From: Branchiostoma floridae
Taxonomy: Eukaryota; Chordata; Leptocardii; Amphioxiformes; Branchiostomatidae
Direction: 5' to 3'
DNA: 56,198 bases
NCBI RefSeq assembly: GCF_000003815.2
Contig: NC_049989.1
Coordinates: forward strand, 18,680,120 to 18,736,317
Both the position numbers and the translations under genes were made by a program. Below, piece after piece: positions 10,501 through 19,500 of this stretch. How positions within the stretch are numbered: the first letter of the stretch is position 1; each line of letters opens with the position of its first letter. The notes beneath the pieces are model-generated. The model ran no database searches. It was given only the letters and a program-made list of their open reading frames with translations, and was not told the DNA's origin.

Positions 10501-13500
10501 TGTAAGTTAAACTGTCTTCCTATCAGAGTTGGGTAGCCCAGATAATGTTAAAAAGGACTACAATGACATGCAAAATGAAGAGACACAACTATTTTGTCCG
10601 TAGGAAAACTCGTCCCTGAAACAGAAGATGGCCGACCTGCAGACCTCCAGTCATCAGGAGTTGGGCAAGCAGAAGGCCAAAGTGCTGAAGCTGGGCACGG
10701 AGCTGAACACTGCACATCAGGAACTACAGGCTCGGCAGTCATCGTACGAGAACACTGTCAGCCTACTGTCCAGGTATGGTGTATTACTGTCATTTGTGTG
10801 TTAGTGTTAGAGTAAGGCCAAAGTGCTGAAGCTGGGCACGGAGCTGAACACTGCACATCAGGAACTACAGGCTCGGCAGTCATCATACGAGAACACTGTC
10901 AGCCTACTGTCCAGGTATGGTGTATTACTGTCATTTGTGTGTTAGTGTTAGAGTAAGGCCAAAGTGCTGAAGCTGGGCATGGAGCTGAACACTGCACATC
11001 AGGAACTACAGGCTAGGCAGTCATCGTATGAGAACACTGTCAGCCTACTGTCCAGGTATGGTGTATTACTGTCATTTGTGTGTTAGTGTTAGAGTAAGGC
11101 CAAAGTGCTGAAGCTGGGCACGGAGCTGAACACTGCACATCAGGAACTACAGGCTCGGCAGTCATCATACGAGAACACTGTCAGCCTACTGTCCAGGTAT
11201 GGTGTATTACTGTCATTTGTGTGTTAGTGTTAGAGTAAGGCCAAAGTGCTGAAGCTGGGCATGGAGCTGAACACTGCACATCAGGAACTACAGGCTAGGC
11301 AGTCATCGTATGAGAACACTGTCAGCCTACTGTCAAGGTATGGTCTATTACTATCATTTGTCTGTTAATGTTAGTGTTAGTGTTGGTGTCAGGAGTAAGG
11401 CAAAAGTGCTGAAGCTGGGCACGGAGCTGAACACTGCACATCAGGAACTACAGGCTCGGCAGTCATCATACGAGAACACTATCAGCCTACTGTCCAGGTA
11501 TGGTGTATTACTGCCATTTGTGTGTTAGTGTTAGAGTAAGGCCAAAGTGCTGAAGCTGGGCACAGACCTGAACATCATGAACTACAGGCTCGGCAGTCGT
11601 CATACGAGAACACTGTCAGCCTACTGTCCAGGTATGGTCTATTACTGTCATTTGTGTGTTAGTATTAGAGTAAGGCCAAGGTGCTGAAGCTGGGCACTGA
11701 CCTGAACACTGCACATCATGAACTACAGGCTAGGCAGTCATCGTACGAGAACACTGTCAGTCTACTGTCCAGGTATGGTGTATTACTGTCCAGGTACGAT
11801 GAGATACTGTCATTTGTGTGTTAGTGTTAGAGTAAGGCCAAAGTGCTGAAGCTGGGCACGGAGCTGAACACTGCACATCATGAACTACAGGCCTGGCAGT
11901 CATCATACGAAAACACTGTCAGTCTACTGTCCAGGTATGGTGTATAACTGTCATTTGTGAGTGTGTGAGTGTTAGAGCAAGGCCAAGGTGAAGAGCTGAA
12001 CACCACTCATGTTGTGCCTTGCAATCTATTCAAATTTAAGTCAGAGTAACAGGTAGAAGAACATGACAAAATGTTAAAAGTTTTTAAGATTAGCAATAAC
12101 AGTAATACTGCAAGTATTTGTTTCTTTTTTTCTCAGAAAAAATAACTGTCAAGTGTCAAGGTATTTGTTAAACAGCTTTGTTTTGTTTTTTTTCACAGTA
12201 AGCTGCAGTATTTGTGTATGTCGTGACTTGCAGTCGATTAAAAGTTGATTACAGATTCAAAAATCTCCTGTAAATTTATCAGAAAAGTAGCTGACAATGT
12301 GTTTGTTTAAAACAGTTCTTTGTGTTGTTATTTGTTCACAGTAAGCTGCAGGATGCTGTTCATGAGAAGGAGCAGGTGGAACAGCAGCTGCGGCTGCTGC
12401 AGGGACAGTTTGAGCAGGAGACCGTGGAACAGCAGGGACAGCTGACCTCCCAGCTGCAGCAGGTGCACCACGAGCTGGACCTGGTCAGGCAGAGGAAGGA
12501 TGGCATCGAGAAACAGATGCTGCAACTACAGGTGAGAAGCTTGATCATTCCTAGTAATGTTTCTGAAGGTTAGACATTGGGCAGGTTAACAATCTTTAAA
12601 GATAGTTCAATCCCTGCAACTGATCTGATCAGTAACTCATCCCTGCAACTCATCTGATGCAACTGGATAAAGATTGGAGGATGTACTTCCAGAAAACTCC
12701 AATTTCTATCCGGTTGTATGAAGGTAAGACATGCAAAATGAGCTGGACCTCGTCAGGCAGAGGAAGGATGGCATCGAGAAACAGATACTGCAGCTACATG
12801 TACAGGTGAGAAGCTCGATCATTCCTACATCCAGATAAACATAATTAGGTAAAGGTTAAACATGCACCACCAGCTGGACCTAGTCAGACAGAGGAAGGAT
12901 GGCATCGAGAAACAGATACTGCAGCTACATGTACAGGTGAGAAGCTCGATCATTCCTACATCCAGATAAACATAATTAGGTAAAGGTTAAACATGCACCA
13001 CCAGCTGGACCTCGTCAGGCAGAGGAAGGATGGCATCGAGAAACAGATGTGAAACTTCAGGTCAGAAGTTTAGATGGAATGTTAAATGGAGGTCCCATGT
13101 TTGAGGAGAGCCATACATGTATCTCAAGCATGTTTAAAAACCCACCACACCTTTCGAAAAGAGTATGGGCATGCCCCGGTGTGCGATGGTGCAAACCATT
13201 CTGCCTGGAGTTGGTAATTTACTACAAATCACATAGATGGAGGCCTGGCTAACCTCTGTTTTGTATCAGACATACAGTGATTCACAACATTTTCCGAACA
13301 GGAGACCTGGCACATCCCCGTCTTGTATTCAGCCATTTAAAAGGCATGTCACACCACAAGGGGCAGTATAACACCACCATTTGTGTAAGCCATCTCACCT
13401 GATTAGGTTTTTATGTTTCAATGCCTCTGGCTCACTGATCAAAATCAAAATTCTCCCCTCTGCAGGCGAGCACCCACAGCGAAATCGAGACGTACCGGCA

Positions 13501-16500
13501 GCGTATCGTGGTGTTGGAGCGGGACCTGCAGACGGCGCGGGAACAAACGTCGGAGCTGCGGAGAACGGAGGAACAGAACCAGGAACTCCTGCTGCAGCTG
13601 GAGAGGGAACGCGGCAGGCTGGCAGGTACGCTCATGCTTTATTGTACTGTAAATGCAGAAATGTTCGCTTGGATTAATGTTCACGGTTTTTGCGGTGACC
13701 ACTTCACCGCGAATTTAAAACCACCTTGAACATTTTTCTGTTATGGTATTAGACTACAGTCTATGGTGTTACCGCAAAATTAAAATCACGGCGAAAAGTC
13801 GTTTTCCACGCTACCGCGAAATTAAATCCCCACAAACTTAAATGCATTTACAGTTACTGTATCTTGTATCTGCCTGTATATGGTCGTATTCAGTTTGAAA
13901 CGGAAAAAAAAACTGCTTGGATCTGACTGTCTCCAAACACATTTTGTTCAGGGTTGCTTGGTTGTTTCACATAATTATGCAGTAATTTACTATCATTTAG
14001 TAGTTGCCATGTAAAAAAAATCAACTCTGGCCTTTACAAAACATACACAAATTGGGCAGTATACTGTAATAATGATTCTCTGCCCATTACCACGCTCTTA
14101 AAACCACCGCAAACACTCCACTTTCCTACTAACGCGAAATTAAATCCCTGCAAACTTATATAAAATTAAATGCATCTGCTTGTCCCTCTCCCCAGGAGTA
14201 ACCCAGAGCCACAGCAGTCTGAAGCAGCATGCCTCGCACCTGGAGGCCGTCTTGGCGCGGCGGGAGACGTCTCTCAAGGAGCTGAGCGCTCAGGCCAGGC
14301 AGGCTCTGGAGGTGAAGGAGGCTGAGGACAGGCGGGCCGGGGAGAGGGTCGCGGAGCTCGAGGCTGCCCTTAAACAGGAGAGGGCAACCAGCAAGGACCT
14401 TAGGAAACAGGTAAAGTCTTTGGAAATACATGTCGATGTCATAGTAAGTAGGAGGCTTTCTGGAAGTTTTAAAGCGTTAAGGCAGGAGAGGGCAACAGGT
14501 AAGGTCTTTGGAAGTACACGTGAATGTCTTAGTAGGAGGCAGAGGACAGATGCAACAGCAAGGTTTGGGAACTGGAGGCTGCACTTAAATAGGAGAGGGC
14601 AACCAGCAAGGACCTTAGGAAACAGGTGTAAGATGTTACAGAAAGTGCTATTGCGGTATATGCAAATGTATACAGTATTTTCCCAAAGTTTTGACAACTG
14701 CAGCCAATAACGGTGTTTAACACATCTTCTAGTTCCTGCTGTCCATCCAACAGGGTGGTCCATGGCAAGGGATCCCTCTCTTTCCTACACTACAGTACTG
14801 TAATTTCTTCTTTCTCTGCAGTTCTGGAGAGTTTTAGTGACTGTCTTTTTCTCAATTGTGTCTGTTATATCTCTGCAGGTTGCAGCTAAACACTCTGAGA
14901 TGAAGCGAGTGGAGGTGAAGCTGAAGACCCTGTATCAGGAAAAGGAGGAGCTGGTCCAGACCTTCCGAGGGAAGGATGGAGAGATAGAGAGACTACAGCA
15001 AGAGCTGGGACAGGCCAGACAGGCCGGGGAACAACAGGCAGAAGGTAACATTTTAGGACGAATTAAGATTTGTGATTTTGGCTGTGAACATTCCCGTGTG
15101 GGACATGCTTTCATCTAAAAGCTGGCCTGGTCATTGCTGTACTGAAACACAACTTTCATTTTGTTATACATCATGTATAACTCTGGTGAGAATTGTATTT
15201 CAGAAACAAAAGTCAAAGGAACACTAGTTGTCCTTAACTGTACTAGAGTGATGTTACAGGCAAAGATTTAACTGGTATGTGTTCCTTGGTAGATGCCCGA
15301 CAGCTGCGCACACGACTGCTGGAGTCCAGGCGACACGTGGAGCGCCTGCAAAGGCAGCTGAATGACAAAGATGACAAGGAACCCGTCATCACGGACCAGA
15401 TCAAGGTACAGCTTGTCTCTTCCCCCAAGGAAGTGAAGTATTCTTTTAGGTTGTGCCTCTGTGTTTGTGTGAGTGTGTTTAAATTTGCAATTCTCAATAT
15501 ACACAATGCAGCATCAATGAACTTCAAGGTTAGATTGACAAGATAAGTTTTACAAACTTTACAAAAACTTTGTAAAGCAGCTTGAGTAACATTTGTACTG
15601 TGTACCGGTAACCATGGCAGGGATGTAAGAGTGAAGTTTTATATATATCACCTGTTTGTCACACCTTTTTGTGTCACTTGTCTGTCACACCTGTATATCT
15701 CTTTTTTTAACCTGTTTGTCACACCATTTTTTACCTGTATATCTCACCTTTATATATCATCTGTTTGTCATGCCTGTATATCTCACCTGTATATCTCACC
15801 TGTTTGTCTCACCTGTTTGTCTCACCTGTTTGTCTCACCTGTAGAACCTGCAGTGGCAGGTAGATCAGCGTGAGAAGGAGGCCTCAGCGCTGAAGGAGAA
15901 GCTCCAGCTGAGAGAGAAGCGCCACGCCCTGGAGATGGACAACATGAGGGCAGCGTGCCAGGTCAGGAAACTATGCTTTTACTAGATTAGCCTCTAGCCA
16001 CTGAAGAAGCTGTACATAGCGAAACCAGTTTGGCCAGCAGGCTGAATAAAAGTTCAAAACTTGAACTACGCGGCTCCAGATGTCTTTCTGAGGGAGGACT
16101 GCAGTGTGCAAGATGTCAGTAGCTTGAGGAATGAATCTACTCTACTATATAATGCTTTTGCTAGATTGATACTTTGTGATACTTTAGATGTTGTTATCAG
16201 CATGCCAATGACATCACAATTTTGTGAGTTTTTCTCCTCTGTCTTAGACCAAACTCTTGTAAAGCAGAATGATTGTTGTGTATATTGTACGTAGGTTTGA
16301 TCTTGAAAGTTGTAAGGATTAAGGATTTATAAACTGAAGGATGTTCACTTGTAATTTATATTATAAAAGTCATTGATCTTTTTTCATGGCCATCAATTAA
16401 TATAGCATGTTTCTGCATGACCATTTCTCCCTATAACATCTATTATCATAATACCGGTACGTTTACGACGATTTCTCTAGCCATACTGATTTGACAAATT

Positions 16501-19500
16501 GTCAACGCATCATTTTCTCCAGTTACATGTTGCTGTTATAGGTTACCCTTGCCACTTCTTCTGTCTAACTTTTCTACCACTCTTGTCCTGCTAAAAGCGT
16601 AATATTGTAATTGGAACACGCCGCGGAATTACACGGCGAACGGGCGCGTGGTTGGGAGGGGGTACAAAATACCGGTAGGAAGAAACACGGCACAATTAAC
16701 TGCCGCTATGTACATTTATACATCCTCTGATGTTCCTTCCTTTTCTGTCAGTAAATGCATAAAACATAAACCTGCATGAGCATACAAAATGTCATGAGAA
16801 AACGGACGTATACTGTCAAGAATTTTCATTTAACTTCTGTCCGTCACAACCGCTATGACGTAACACTTCACTGCTAGCGTAGATATAAAAATGGCGGGAA
16901 AATGGCTGCGTACGTTCAATTTTGCCCATTCAGTCGTAGATCCGGGCTATTATGCAACGGTTCTTCACACTTTTACATGAGTTGTAGGTCACCAACAGAA
17001 ATTCAAGATTGTTGTTGAATCATGTTCGTCTTGTGCCGTGAGCATGTGTAATTATGATCTATATAAATTTGGCAATGAATGTGACAGTGTGTTCGTCCCA
17101 CGACGAGCTGCCTACCCCGAAATTTAAAAAAAGTATACTGAAAACTTTTGGCCTTGTTGTCTTCGAATGCATTGTTATCGATGCTTTGTAAATGATGTAT
17201 TGGACACCTAGATGTCTGAAGTGTGCACAGCTCAGAAATAACTATTGTTGCATGTGTAGATCTCTTTAAGTTCGAGTATTTTTAATCTACCGGTATAAGT
17301 CTTACTACCGGTATTATGCCAATGCATGTTATACGCTACACCAAGTCTGATCTATTACATTGTAAAACATACATAAATCATATGTAAAGCGTACTTCTTG
17401 AAAAAACTATCCATACTCATGAATAGATATGCTAAAGTATGCTTTATGATTGGACATTGTGAAATGAAAGTATCATTCTTCCCTTCAAAATATACCTGTG
17501 AAGACTTAAGGACTTTGAAATACAGATCTGACCTCCAATGTCACCTTGAACCCCAGGTGTCTCAGAAGGACCTGGACTCCTTAAGACTTGAGCTGTCGTC
17601 TGCCAGAAAGGAGAAGTTCATCATGCAGGCTAAGATGTCTGAGATGCGGGCAGCGCTCAAGTCTTCCCTCAAGCAAAACCAGGTAAAGATTGTACTTTCA
17701 TTGTTTGTTTTTGCTGACTTCTTTTCATTTCTTCTTCATCTTCTGTCAGGAACCAGTCAGAGCTTAAAACTGCATTTAACATTTAGCATTTACCTGAAAG
17801 CAGTATAAATCTGAACAATTACCAATTTGTGATAGTAAAACCTGTTTGGAATTTTTTACTCGCACACAATACTATTGCACACAAATAGGGCGAGCTTGAA
17901 GGTTTAATTATTGTGTGCAAGTAGCTTGACAAAATGCTACAGGGAAAGCTTCTGTATTGTTGGAAAATTGTTGCCTTTCTAGTTTGTTTGGTTGGTTTGT
18001 TTGGTATCTGCTTGAAACTGTAACTGCTTGAAACTGCTGTTTGTTGATTAGTTTGTCTTAAGTGTGTCCATATTTTTTTTGTATACTGAGAGTCAGCATG
18101 TAAGGCAGAAATGGTGGTTTAGGGTACTTGCAGAATTGGAAGTCTGGTTTCAGGCCTGGATCCCATTTTGCTAGCCCACGTCCACAATTCTTAGGGAAGG
18201 GTGGCATGAAGTAAATGTTCAACGCAAATGGCCATCTATTAGCAAAGATTGATGACAACCCCTGATTGTAGTATTCTTAATTATATAATCCAGTTGTGGA
18301 GATTAATATGGTTTTGAATATTGTTTAAATGGATGAAGTGTTGTAGAGGACGGAATGGGCAAATTTTTTTTTTCGTCCTCAGCTGCAAAACTCCATCAAA
18401 GGATGGAAATACAGGTGCTGGCTACAACCCTTCCTTGATGTTCAACCTTGAAGTTCATAAAAGTATTACTGTAAATGCATTTAAGTTGGCGGGGATTTAA
18501 TTTCACGGTAGCGGGAAAAGGGACTTTTCGCGGTGGATTTAATTTCGCGGTAACACCATAGACTGCAGTCTAATACCGATGATAGAAAAATGTTTGCGGT
18601 GGTTTTAAGTTCGCGGTGAAGTGGTCACCGCGAAAACTGCGAACATTAATCCACTGTGAATATGTCTGCATTTACAGTAACCCAAAACTCCTTTCCCCAG
18701 ACAATCAAAGCTCGTCTTGCCAAGAGAAGCGAGACTGAGAAGCCTTCTGTGGAAGACCAGGCGTCGGTGAAGGCGCTGTCAGCGCTGGAGGCCATCATGG
18801 CGGGCGTCAGTCTGGACGTCAAAGTGGACGAGACTCTCCTGAACCCTCCATCCTTCACTCAGGACAGCAAGTAGGTCGAACGGAACTTTTTACTTGTGTC
18901 ATTGATCGGACAAAGAACAAGGAATAGGCATGCCTTCAATTACCAGAGTTACCAACCTAAGTAATGCTGACTTTCACTTTTTTTGCTAGCCACACTGGAC
19001 TTACCGTAAATGGTCACATTTATAGTTTAAAAATTTGTACTTTCCCAGAACTATTGTAGAGTGGAATTTGTTTATCACCAAGCACAGTAGGGGCATCTTC
19101 TGTGTATAGTTTTAAAGAGTATATGCAAATAGACAGGCCATTCAGTGTAACTAGTTGCTGCTGCACCGCGTGCCTGTGAGGGTGTTGTGTCATGCCAAAG
19201 GGAGGCTATATAGATACAGAATAGTTGAGTGTCATCTGTTCAATGGATTTGCATGCCTGGCTAATTTTTTTACCCAGCCAAGGAGTACTAGTAATTGTCT
19301 ACTCTTTGCAAACTTTTGGGTTTATGCATGTAACTTTGATGTGTATTCTGTTTTGCTTTACGATATAGTATTTAGTATTTGAAATTTATTTTTATGATTT
19401 TGCAATGTCTGTGTGTTTCAGGTACACACAAATGTACTTTTAGATTCATTGTATTTTCACTGATGCACACATACCATAATGTTTTCCCAAGGCCCCTTAG

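Noticed and set aside
10813-11934. CRISPR array
   Set aside because: Repeats are 141 bp, adjacent, and derived from a eukaryotic exon and donor; no spacers.
16061-16294. 77-codon + frame after GOLGA3 exon 12
   Set aside because: Follows a dispersed-repeat 3' end, no homology recognised, and not phase-compatible as an exon with clear splice sites.
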